A DNA stretch of 64,000 bases from Empedobacter sp036647415 (lineage in GTDB: Bacteria; Bacteroidota; Bacteroidia; Flavobacteriales; Weeksellaceae): positions 50,769 through 114,768 of the forward strand of contig NZ_JAVXKG010000006.1 of assembly GCF_036647415.1 (NCBI RefSeq), in the 5' to 3' direction. Under the pieces are notes generated by a model, which searched no databases, was not told the origin of the DNA, and was given only the letters and a program-made list of their open reading frames with translations. Below are positions 45,382 through 54,083 of this stretch, piece by piece. Numbering within the stretch: position 1 is the stretch's first letter; each line of letters begins with the position of its first letter. A program made the translations under genes and the position numbers.

Positions 45382-47799
45382 ATGGAAACAAAAGAGGTAA
45401 ATAAAATTACTTTCGAAGAATTTAAGAGCCAAATCATTAATGATTATAAGACAGCTTTTATGTCTCGTGAGGTTAGTCTTCTAGGTAGAAGAGAAGTGCT
45501 TACAGGAAAAGCAAAATTTGGAATTTTTGGTGATGGAAAAGAGTTACCTCAGATTGCAATGTCACGTGTTTTTAAGAATGGAGACTTTCGTTCGGGATAT
45601 TACCGCGACCAAACATTTATGTTTGCAATAGGACAATTAACAGTAGAACAGTTTTTTGCACAATTGTATGCATTAACAGATTTAGAAAAAGAGCCAGCTT
45701 CGGGTGGACGCCAAATGACTTCTCATTTTGGGACGCGCTCTTTAAATGAAGATGGATCTTGGAAAAAATTAACTGATCAAAAAAATTCAAGTTCAGATAT
45801 TTCACCAACAGCAGGGCAAATGCCTCGTTTGTTAGGATTAGCACAAGCTTCAAAATATTATCGTAATGTACCACAAGCAGATACGGAACAACAATTCTCT
45901 GTAACTGGAAATGAAATTGGTTTCGGAACAATTGGTGATGCGAGTACTTCAGAAGGACATTTTTGGGAAACTATAAATGCAGGTGGAGTTTTACAAGTTC
46001 CGATGGTTGTATCTATTTGGGACGATGGTTACGGAATTTCTGTACCAGCTAAATTTCAACGTACAAAATCTAATCTTTCTGAATTATTATCTGGTTTTGA
46101 AAGAACTGCAGAAGAAAGAGGTTACGAAATTATCTCAGTAAAAGCATGGGATTATGCAGCTTTGATAGAAGCTTATTCTCGTGCAGAAAATTTTGCACGT
46201 GAACATCATATACCATGTATTGTACATGTACAAGAATGTACGCAACCACAAGGTCATTCGACTTCAGGTTCTCATGAACGTTATAAATCTGAAGAGCGTT
46301 TAGAGTGGGAAAAAGATTTTGATGGAATTAAAAAATTCCGCGAATATATTTTAGCCTTTGGTGATAACTCCCCAGAATCTATCATTTCTGAAGAAGAATT
46401 AGGAGAATTAGAAAATCAAATAAAGAAAGAAGTTAAATCGGCTCAAAAACAATGTTGGGATGATTATTTAAACCCAATTCTTGAGTTGAAAAATAAAGGA
46501 TTAGCATTATTACAAAATGTAGCAGATGCGAGTTCTAATTCAGCATTTATTACGATTGAAATTAATAATCTTAAATCTAAGAAAACACCTTTCAAACGTG
46601 ATGTTTATGGAGCAATCCGTAAAGTAATTCGTTTAACAAGAGAAGAAAAAAATACTGCCAAAACAGAATTAATTTCTTGGTTAGACAAACAATTAAAAAT
46701 AGAAGAAGAAATTTATTCGACAAAGTTAGTTTCTGGTACAGCAACTAATGTTACTCAAGTTGCACCAAATTATCCAGAAAATCCAGAAATGGAAGATGGT
46801 CGTGTAATTGTTCGTGATAATTTTGATAAAATTTTCGAGAAATATCCAAAAGCATTAATTTTTGGAGAAGATGCAGGTAATATTGGAGATGTAAATCAAG
46901 GTTTAGAAGGTTTACAAGCAAAATATGGAATTGATCGTATTTCGGATACAGGTATTCGCGAAGCAACAATTTTAGGTCAAGGAATTGGTTTAGCAATGCG
47001 AGGTTTACGTCCAATTGCAGAAATTCAATATTTAGATTATATCCTTTATTGTTTACAAGGAATTTCTGATGATTTAGCAACAGTTCTTTATCGTTCTAAC
47101 GGAGGTCAAAAAGCGCCAGTTATTATTCGTACGCGTGGACACCGTCTAGAAGGTGTTTGGCATTCGGGTTCACCAATGGGAGGAATTCTTAATTTGGTAC
47201 GTGGTGTAAATGTTTTAGTTCCTCGTGATTTAACGAAAGCAGCAGGTTTTTATAATACTTTAATGCAAGCAGATGAGCCTGCAATTGTTGTTGAAAGCTT
47301 GAATGGTTATCGTCTAAAAGAACCAATACCAACAAATATTGGAGATTTTACAACACCAATTGGAGAAGTTGAAGTAACAAAAGAAGGAAAAGATATTACG
47401 TTGTTAACATACGGATCTACTTGGAGAATTGTTATGGAAGCAGCAAAAGAATTGGAGCAATTAGGTATTTCTGCTGAAGTTATAGATGCACAATCTTTAT
47501 TACCTTTCGATATTAAAGGAGATGTTGTAAAAAGTTTAGCTAAAACAAATCGTTTACTTATTATTGATGAAGATGTTCCAGGTGGAGCAAGTGCTTTCTT
47601 ATTACAAGAAATCATCGAAAAACAAGGTGGATATTTTAGTTTAGACAGTGTTCCTACAACACTTACTGCAAAAGCTCACCGTCCTGCGTATGCGACAGAC
47701 GGAGATTATTTCTCTAAACCATCTGTAGATGATATGGTAGAGAAAGTATATGAAATAATGCATGAAGCAAAACCAACTGTATTTCCTGCAATTTATTAA
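45382..47799 (+). CDS. 2-oxoacid dehydrogenase E1 component, alpha and beta fused
   Basis: Thiamine-diphosphate-dependent E1 of a branched-chain or related 2-oxoacid dehydrogenase complex, 805 residues. The alpha half has the TPP motif starting GDASTSEGHFW at 185 and ending near WDDGYGIS. The beta half begins near 470 (VRDNFDKIFEKYPKALIFGE) and carries YGIDRISDTGIREA and RTRGHRLEGVW. Alpha and beta are separate genes in many bacteria; fusion occurs in Bacteroidota. No E2 or E3 gene is adjacent. The ATG at 45382 is chosen because the upstream GTG at 45361 lies inside the promoter element. Confidence 0.93.
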   Translation: METKEVNKITFEEFKSQIINDYKTAFMSREVSLLGRREVLTGKAKFGIFGDGKELPQIAMSRVFKNGDFRSGYYRDQTFMFAIGQLTVEQFFAQLYALTDLEKEPASGGRQMTSHFGTRSLNEDGSWKKLTDQKNSSSDISPTAGQMPRLLGLAQASKYYRNVPQADTEQQFSVTGNEIGFGTIGDASTSEGHFWETINAGGVLQVPMVVSIWDDGYGISVPAKFQRTKSNLSELLSGFERTAEERGYEIISVKAWDYAALIEAYSRAENFAREHHIPCIVHVQECTQPQGHSTSGSHERYKSEERLEWEKDFDGIKKFREYILAFGDNSPESIISEEELGELENQIKKEVKSAQKQCWDDYLNPILELKNKGLALLQNVADASSNSAFITIEINNLKSKKTPFKRDVYGAIRKVIRLTREEKNTAKTELISWLDKQLKIEEEIYSTKLVSGTATNVTQVAPNYPENPEMEDGRVIVRDNFDKIFEKYPKALIFGEDAGNIGDVNQGLEGLQAKYGIDRISDTGIREATILGQGIGLAMRGLRPIAEIQYLDYILYCLQGISDDLATVLYRSNGGQKAPVIIRTRGHRLEGVWHSGSPMGGILNLVRGVNVLVPRDLTKAAGFYNTLMQADEPAIVVESLNGYRLKEPIPTNIGDFTTPIGEVEVTKEGKDITLLTYGSTWRIVMEAAKELEQLGISAEVIDAQSLLPFDIKGDVVKSLAKTNRLLIIDEDVPGGASAFLLQEIIEKQGGYFSLDSVPTTLTAKAHRPAYATDGDYFSKPSVDDMVEKVYEIMHEAKPTVFPAIY

Positions 47800-47825
47800 A
47801 TAAAAAATATCATATATAATAATGT

Positions 47826-47857
47826 AAATCCTGTCTTTTTTAGACAGGATTTTTTTA
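47826..47857 (+). terminator. Terminator after the E1 gene
   Basis: AATCCTGTCT, T loop, AGACAGGATT and T-run. Confidence 0.9.
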
Positions 47858-47941
47858 TTTAAAATATTTTTTAATAATTTTTTATTTATTTCTAACTAAT
47901 TGACGTATAATTGAAAAGAATTAACCAATATCACTAAACGT

Positions 47942-49963
47942 ATGAAAAAAATTTTAACATTTGCCATTTCTATGGTACTTGGTGTAACAGCCTATTCTCA
48001 AATTTCAGTCAACGAAACTTTCGAAACATCAGCACTTCCATCTGGTTGGTCTTACACACCATCTAGTACTGGTTGGGTATCATCAACAGCTAGTCCATTA
48101 AACGGAAATAGATCGCTTAGAAAGTCAATTTCTGCAACAACAGCAGCTCCATCTCCAGTAGTCGAATTTATAACCAAAAATTATACAGAATCTAATGGAA
48201 ACGAGATTACGGTAGCAATAAAAACAAGAGCACATCGTTTTTCTGACCGTATAATAAATGGACAACTTCAATTTATGTACTCTATAGATAATGGCTCGTC
48301 TTGGACTAATTTAGGAGATTTAATTAGCTATAATGAAGCATTTGATACAAGTTTAGATCCTACAACAAAAGGAATAATAACTTCTCAGTTTATTATATCT
48401 GCTGATAAAGTTCCTGTAGGATCACAATTTAAATTAAAAGCTAAAACATCGGCAGCGTTGTTATTAGACGGTACTCAAAACAATTTTTATATTTATTTTG
48501 ATGATCTTGTAATTACACAATCAACAGTTACTTTGCCATCTTGTACAACATTTATAACACCAACAAATAATGCCGAAAATTTTGGTGTAGATCAAAACTT
48601 TACTTGGTCGCCAGTTGGTGGTGCCGAAGGTTATCGTATTTATTTAGGAGAACAATCTGGTGTTTATTCAATTTTAGATAATGTTGATTTAGGGAATGTA
48701 ACATCATATAAATTAACCACAAATCTAAAATCAAATACGCAATATTTTATTAAAGTTGTTCCTTACAATGTATCAGGAAGCGCAGTAAATTGTGAAGAAA
48801 TTACTTTCAAAACTAAAACAACGCCTATTAATGATGAAGTTGCAGATGCAATATTGTTAACACCATCAAACGATATTTTTTGTGAAGGAGGTTTGAGAGG
48901 AACATTTAATAATGCATCCAAATCGATAGAAGAATTAGGTTGCACAACTTCTGCAAATCCCAATAATGATGTATGGTATAAATTTGTAGCAACAGCAAAA
49001 AGACATGTAATTACATTAACACCAACAGATGGAAGTGTAAGCGATTTATATTTTACATTATATGAAGGTGAGCCAAATCAACTCATAAAAAAAGAATGTA
49101 TTGATGAAGAACGAGCTATTTTAGATGATTTAGTTGTAGGAAAAACATATTACATTAGACTATTCACGTATTCTAATAATCTTACAGATTCGGAGTTTGA
49201 TATTTGTCTTTCGACAGCTTCAGTAGCACCTCAAAATGATGACCAATCCACAGCATTATTAATAGAGAAATTTACTTTTGATCAAAAGTTTGACACATCA
49301 GGCTATACAAAAAGATCAAATTTAACAGAAGATGATTTAATTTCTACATGCTCAATGTATGCTGATATTAATTTAGAAGGAATTAATCTTACTACAACAA
49401 ACGTATCAGATGATGGTGTATGGTTTAAGTTTAAAGGAAACGGAAGTAATTTTTCTGTTCGTACCATTACAGATAATTTTTGGGATGCAAGAATAGATGT
49501 TTATAGATCATTAACAGAGCAAGAAAAACAAACCAACCCAACATTTGCTAATTCACTAACATGTGTAGGAACAAAAGGTGCTCAAGTAACAGATTTTACA
49601 CATACTGTAAACATAGAAAACTCTAATAAAGATGTAATGTACTATGTTAATGTTTCTAATTTTACAAGTGCAACAAAACAGCCAACTGGTATTGTGCAGT
49701 TAATTGTTATGACCGATAATTTAGGAACAAATGAACAAAATAAATCACAACTAACAATTTATCCAAATCCAGTTACAGATAAAGTTTTTATCAATTCGGA
49801 TAAAAAAATCAATCAAATAAAAGTTTTTTCTATTGATGGAAAAGAATTAATAAAAACATCTAATTCAGAAATTAGTTTATCACATCTTATCAAAGGAGTT
49901 TATATGATACAAATACAAACAAAAGATGGTAAAATAACTGAACAAAAAATAATTAAAAATTAA
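47942..49963 (+). CDS. Secreted multidomain protein with T9SS sorting domain
   Basis: A 673-residue exported protein: signal peptide (about 1-20, GVTAYSQ), a choice-of-anchor J-like beta domain (about 22-195, opening NETFETSALPSGWSY), a fibronectin type III-like domain (about 200-295) and two related domains at about 300-430 and 435-595 (NDVWYKFVATAKRH; DGVWFKFKGNGSNF). The type IX sorting domain is at about 600-673, with YPNPVTDKVFINSDK, GVYMIQIQTKDG and TEQKIIKN. It likely acts outside the cell in binding. No catalytic motif is seen. It is a single gene. Confidence 0.88.
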   Translation: MKKILTFAISMVLGVTAYSQISVNETFETSALPSGWSYTPSSTGWVSSTASPLNGNRSLRKSISATTAAPSPVVEFITKNYTESNGNEITVAIKTRAHRFSDRIINGQLQFMYSIDNGSSWTNLGDLISYNEAFDTSLDPTTKGIITSQFIISADKVPVGSQFKLKAKTSAALLLDGTQNNFYIYFDDLVITQSTVTLPSCTTFITPTNNAENFGVDQNFTWSPVGGAEGYRIYLGEQSGVYSILDNVDLGNVTSYKLTTNLKSNTQYFIKVVPYNVSGSAVNCEEITFKTKTTPINDEVADAILLTPSNDIFCEGGLRGTFNNASKSIEELGCTTSANPNNDVWYKFVATAKRHVITLTPTDGSVSDLYFTLYEGEPNQLIKKECIDEERAILDDLVVGKTYYIRLFTYSNNLTDSEFDICLSTASVAPQNDDQSTALLIEKFTFDQKFDTSGYTKRSNLTEDDLISTCSMYADINLEGINLTTTNVSDDGVWFKFKGNGSNFSVRTITDNFWDARIDVYRSLTEQEKQTNPTFANSLTCVGTKGAQVTDFTHTVNIENSNKDVMYYVNVSNFTSATKQPTGIVQLIVMTDNLGTNEQNKSQLTIYPNPVTDKVFINSDKKINQIKVFSIDGKELIKTSNSEISLSHLIKGVYMIQIQTKDGKITEQKIIKN

Positions 49964-49990
49964 ATAAAAAAAATATTTATTAGTTACTTG

Positions 49991-50016
49991 TGGTCGGGAG
50001 AAATTCCGACCATTTT
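49991..50016 (+). terminator. Terminator-like hairpin after the T9SS cargo gene
   Basis: TGGTCGG, 8-nt loop, CCGACCA, then TTTT. Confidence 0.7.
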
Positions 50017-50296
50017 ATGTTTTAAAAATAGTGTAAGAATACTCTTTGTCGATTTTAAATTAAAATTCGTCAGTTCGAGTGATTTTTAGAAATGACACTT
50101 CGATAAACTCAGTACAAGAATGAATAAAAATTGTATCGAGAATAGAATTTTATCATTAGAAACTTCAACTAAAGAAGTAAAATCTAATCAATTTTCTATT
50201 TTGTACTAAAAAATAAGATTTTGAGTTATAAAAGGGTATATACTTAACAAAAATACAGCTGTTTTTTTTGTATGTTTACGTAAATAACGAAAAGAA
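50017..50296. repeat. Gene-free spacer with a degenerate dispersed repeat
   Basis: ACTTCGATAAACTCAGTAC at 50097-50115 is a diverged piece of the repeat at 31030 and 33300. CGTCAGTTCGAGTGATTTTT precedes it. No gene or clear promoter is seen in the rest. Confidence 0.55.
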
Positions 50297-51547
50297 ATGA
50301 AATTTTATTCGATAATAGTTTGTTTAATTACTTCGATCGTATTTGGACAGTTTCAAGAAATTAAACCACCCAAAAATATTAAAAGTTTGCAAGTTTTTAA
50401 CCCGCAAACAAATGATAATACACCAATTATCAAGCTAGGTTCAAGCGAATATCTATTGTTTTTGTTTGACGATATAAATGCAGGATACAAACGATACAAT
50501 TATTCTATAGAACATCGAAATGCGGATTGGTCAGAGTCTAATATTTTTCAATCTGAGTTTTTAACAGGAATGAATAATGATTATGCCAGAACGTATAAAA
50601 ATTCGTTCAATACCTATCAGAAATATACCAATTATCAAATTCAGTTTCCAAATAATACAATGAATGTTAAACTTTCAGGAAATTATGTTCTGAAAGTCTA
50701 TTTAGAAAACGATTCTAATCCAATTTTTACGCAACGTTTTGCAATTTATCAACCGATTACAGATGTCGGTGTCACGGTTTCTCGTTACAATAATCCGACG
50801 ATAAAAGAGTTAAATCAACGTTTGCAAATTCAAGTTGCAAGCGGAACACAAAACTTAACTGAAGTTCCAGATGGAGCGAAGTTATTTTTGATGAAAAATA
50901 ATAATTGGAACGAAGGTTTATTTGTTGATCGTTCAACTTTTTCGCGTCCAAATCAATTAACCTATAGCGATACAAATATTTTATTTCCAGGTGGTGCAGA
51001 ATACAATTGGTTTGATAATAAAAATCTCGAAGTTCCGAGTTTAACAACAGAACAAGCTTTCAGAAAAGACAGCGTTTATAACACTATTTTACGAGTAGAT
51101 ATCCCGAAATATAATTTACCTTATGATGATTATCCAGACATTGATGGTAATTTTTACATTAGAAATAACCGTTATGGTAACGAATATGCGGCGAATTCTG
51201 AAGCAGATTATGCATGGGTTTATTTTGCATTAGATGCTTTTGAAGATCAGAATGGTTTATATGAGCCTTATGTTGTTGGAGCATTTAATAAATGGGAAAT
51301 TAACGAAGATTCTAAATTACATAAAGACGAAAATGGACTTTGGGTAACCGAATTATTCTTGAAACAAGGATATTATAACTATCAATATGTTGTTAAAAAT
51401 ACGAAGACAGGGAAAATTGATCCAAGTTATGTGAGCGGAAGTTTTTGGCAAACCGAAAATCAGTATCAAGCATTATTTTACTATCGCCCTTGGGGACAGC
51501 GTTATGATGTGTTGATGGGTTATGGTTTTGGAAATTCGAGGAGATAA
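50297..51547 (+). CDS. Type IX secretion system Plug-type protein (DUF5103)
   Basis: A 416-residue exported protein, signal peptide to about residue 18 (TSIVFGQ). The order of beta domains and the patterns YNYSIEHRNADWSESNIFQS, DYARTYKNSFNTYQKYTNY and YVVGAFNKWEINEDSKL match the family once called DUF5103. A member of that family was found blocking the periplasmic side of the SprA channel in Flavobacterium johnsoniae (the Plug). It therefore probably gates the T9SS outer-membrane translocon. Two T9SS cargo genes lie on either side. Confidence 0.85.
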   Translation: MKFYSIIVCLITSIVFGQFQEIKPPKNIKSLQVFNPQTNDNTPIIKLGSSEYLLFLFDDINAGYKRYNYSIEHRNADWSESNIFQSEFLTGMNNDYARTYKNSFNTYQKYTNYQIQFPNNTMNVKLSGNYVLKVYLENDSNPIFTQRFAIYQPITDVGVTVSRYNNPTIKELNQRLQIQVASGTQNLTEVPDGAKLFLMKNNNWNEGLFVDRSTFSRPNQLTYSDTNILFPGGAEYNWFDNKNLEVPSLTTEQAFRKDSVYNTILRVDIPKYNLPYDDYPDIDGNFYIRNNRYGNEYAANSEADYAWVYFALDAFEDQNGLYEPYVVGAFNKWEINEDSKLHKDENGLWVTELFLKQGYYNYQYVVKNTKTGKIDPSYVSGSFWQTENQYQALFYYRPWGQRYDVLMGYGFGNSRR

Positions 51548-51658
51548 TTTTATACCTTAATTTACTATTATCTATGAATGAAATAATCCATTCAAAAAAA
51601 GAAATATAGAGACGTGATAAATCAAGAGTTTTAATACAACAAAATAAGTATTAAATGT

Positions 51659-51701
51659 ATACAAAATTCTGTTTGAGTTCAATCCAAACAGAATTTTGTA
51701 T
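51659..51701. terminator. Perfect 17-bp hairpin between converging genes
   Basis: ATACAAAATTCTGTTTG and CAAACAGAATTTTGTAT pair without mismatch around a 9-nt loop. The T-tract is weak on both strands. Its position between two converging genes suggests a terminator or RNA-stabilising hairpin. Confidence 0.65.
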
Positions 51702-51731
51702 TTATAGACTTTTTGATTTTGTATAAAAAAT

Positions 51732-52841
51732 TTATTTTTTAATAATTTTTTTACTTATTTTTTTTCCATCTTTTTGTTTGATATTCAGAATGTAGATACC
51801 AGAAGTAAGAAATTTTAAATCGATATTAGTATGAGGCGTTAGTTTTTTTATTATTTGACCATTACTATTAATAATACTGATTTCTGTAACATTAGAAACA
51901 TCAGAAATATGAAGTACATCAACTACTGGATTTTGCGAAATTTTAATCTCGCTTTCTTTGATGTCCTTTGTGTCTAAATTTGTTACAATATTTACAGTGT
52001 AATCTTCAGTTTCTCCATAAGCATCTGCGCCATCACAAGATTTACTCCAAGCTGCATTAGCTTGTGGTGTTGTTGCAAGTCTAATTCTCATTTGATATTC
52101 TCCATCTGGAACAGTAGATGGAATGTTGATTGTTTTTGTAACAGTTCCAGCTCCATTATTTTGTTGTCCAACGTAAATAAATTCGTTTTGATCAAACATT
52201 AGATTTTTATTAGTATCTATCCACATAGAAACGGATTGTTCATGCCATCCATAACCAACAGAAACACTTAAGTCATAATCTGTTTCTTTTTTTAATGTTA
52301 TCTTTTTAGTTGTATAGTCTGCATAACCGTTGGTAGAACATTTTGTTGTATTAGAGTAATCAGCTAAAGAAACAGTTGTAATAACAGCACCATTACTGCA
52401 ATCTAATATTGGCTTACAATATTCTACTGCAGCTTTGTTACAAACTAGTGTTCTATCAAAAGAAGCATCCCAGTCTTCTTTTTCACAATCTGTACCATTC
52501 ATGTGTGAGTAGTATCTAATAACACTATCCTTTTCAGCAGTCCATTTTAATTTACCAGCACCATGAGCAAGAACTGTTTTTCCCTCTCCATCTGATATTG
52601 TAATGTATCCATAAGTTCCACCGTTATAGTTTTTGTTAATAAACTCATATTCGGTTCCTTCTGTAACGTTTATTTTAGAATATTCTGATGTATAAGCGTA
52701 TTCTACAATTTTATTTTGAAGTCCATTGCAATTTGGTGTAAAGATATAATTAGGATATTCTCCATTATTAGAAGTTAAGCATTGTGCGTTTAAACTCAAC
52801 GCAGTCCCTAAAATAATCATAGCTGTAAATGTTTTTTTCAT
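51732..52841 (-). CDS. Secreted GEVED-domain protein with T9SS sorting domain
   Basis: A 369-residue exported protein: signal peptide (about 1-19, ALSLNAQ), an N-terminal beta domain with paired cysteines, a GEVED domain at about 165-282 (SMWIDTNKNLMFDQNEFIYV and DAYGETEDYTVNI, the GE-EDY end being the hallmark) and a type IX sorting domain at about 298-369 ending KDGKKISKKIIKK. GEVED domains are found in secreted enzymes and adhesins; no catalytic domain is present here, so binding is the likeliest role. A single leftward gene. Confidence 0.87.
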   Translation of the reverse strand: MKKTFTAMIILGTALSLNAQCLTSNNGEYPNYIFTPNCNGLQNKIVEYAYTSEYSKINVTEGTEYEFINKNYNGGTYGYITISDGEGKTVLAHGAGKLKWTAEKDSVIRYYSHMNGTDCEKEDWDASFDRTLVCNKAAVEYCKPILDCSNGAVITTVSLADYSNTTKCSTNGYADYTTKKITLKKETDYDLSVSVGYGWHEQSVSMWIDTNKNLMFDQNEFIYVGQQNNGAGTVTKTINIPSTVPDGEYQMRIRLATTPQANAAWSKSCDGADAYGETEDYTVNIVTNLDTKDIKESEIKISQNPVVDVLHISDVSNVTEISIINSNGQIIKKLTPHTNIDLKFLTSGIYILNIKQKDGKKISKKIIKK

Positions 52842-53082
52842 ATTTTGAAATTTAATTATGCTTAAATATAATTAAATTTAATTATTCAATATTGTGTATA
52901 CAGATAAATAGTATTGTTTAATTGTAATTAAATCAATTGTTTAATGGTTTGTTAAATCAGTTTTTTTGGTGTTTTTAGACGAAACCAAAACTGTAATCTA
53001 AATTTAGATATCCAGTATTTCAATCCTTCAAAAAGCGGAAATAATCACTAAAATTATCGATAGTTTAATTCAAATTTCGTAG

Positions 53083-53090
53083 TAAATTTG
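53083..53090 (+). promoter_or_regulatory. -7 promoter element directly before the 53094 gene
   Basis: TAAATTTG ends four bases before the ATG at 53094, so the transcript could be leaderless. Confidence 0.5.
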
Positions 53091-53093
53091 AGT

Positions 53094-54083
53094 ATGAATT
53101 GTTTACAGAAAATAATTGTTGTTTTTCTATTATTTCTTTTGGTAGGCTGTACTTCCGAAACTAAAAAATCGCCAATAGACTTCTATTATTGGCGAAGTAA
53201 TTATGGTATAAATCAAACAGAAAAAAACACGGTAGATTCGTTAAAAGTCGAAAATATTTATGTTCGATTTTTTGATGTTGATAAAACCGCAGATCACATA
53301 CAACCAGTCGGAATTATTCAAAATTTTGATGCAAGAAAACTTCCTGTAAATTACATTCCAACGGTTTTTATTACCAACAGAACTTTTCTCAATACATCAA
53401 AAGATCAAGTAAAAACTTTAGCAAAAAATGTATTCAATTTTATAAATGAAACAGCTAAAAAGGGAAATTTGAACGAATTTGAAGAAATTCAGATTGATTG
53501 TGATTGGACAAAATCTACACGAGAAAATTACTTTTTGTTTCTGAATGAATTGAAACATATTTCAAATAAAAAACTTTCGGCAACATTACGATTACATCAA
53601 GTTAAATTTAAAGACAAAGAAGGAATTCCGCCTTTGGACAAAATGGTTTTGATGTGTTATGCAACCGAAAATCCAACCGATCAATCTGAAAATAATTCGA
53701 TTTTAGATTTGAATATTGCAAAAGATTATCTCCAAAATCTGAATAATTATCCGATAAAATTAGATGTCGCATTACCTATTTATTCGTGGGCGATTGTGAC
53801 CAATCATTTAGGAAAAATAAAATTAATTAATTCTTTTTCGGAGCAAGATTTGATAGGGAAACCAGTGAAGAAAATTCGTAATGGATTTTATGAAGTGGAA
53901 GATGATTTTTTTGTTGAAAAATTTTATGTCAGCAAAGGTTTTACGATAAAAGTTGAAACAATTTCACCCGAATTATTGGTCAAAACGAAATCATTTCTTG
54001 ATACAAAATTGAAAAATGATTATCGACTAATTTATTATCATTTAGATTCAAAATTTTTGAAAACAATCCCAACAGAACTATGA
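53094..54083 (+). CDS. Lipoprotein of unknown function, 329 aa
   Basis: Not assigned to a named family. A lipobox (LFLLVGC, followed by TSETKK) marks a lipoprotein. The remainder alternates strands and helices in the manner of a TIM barrel: DFYYWRSNYG, ENIYVRFFDVD, EEIQIDCDWTKSTREN, LSATLRLHQV, KMVLMCYATENP and LDVALPIYSWAIV look like successive barrel strands, with acidic residues at strand ends (D140-C-D in IQIDCDW). A glycosidase-like activity is possible but unproven. The TTG two codons earlier lies in the promoter element and is rejected. Overlaps the next gene by ATGA. Confidence 0.8.
   Translation: MNCLQKIIVVFLLFLLVGCTSETKKSPIDFYYWRSNYGINQTEKNTVDSLKVENIYVRFFDVDKTADHIQPVGIIQNFDARKLPVNYIPTVFITNRTFLNTSKDQVKTLAKNVFNFINETAKKGNLNEFEEIQIDCDWTKSTRENYFLFLNELKHISNKKLSATLRLHQVKFKDKEGIPPLDKMVLMCYATENPTDQSENNSILDLNIAKDYLQNLNNYPIKLDVALPIYSWAIVTNHLGKIKLINSFSEQDLIGKPVKKIRNGFYEVEDDFFVEKFYVSKGFTIKVETISPELLVKTKSFLDTKLKNDYRLIYYHLDSKFLKTIPTEL

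Noticed and set aside
53088..53093. TTG at 53088 as start of the lipoprotein gene
   Set aside because: It lies inside TAAATTTG; the ATG at 53094 retains the full lipoprotein signal.
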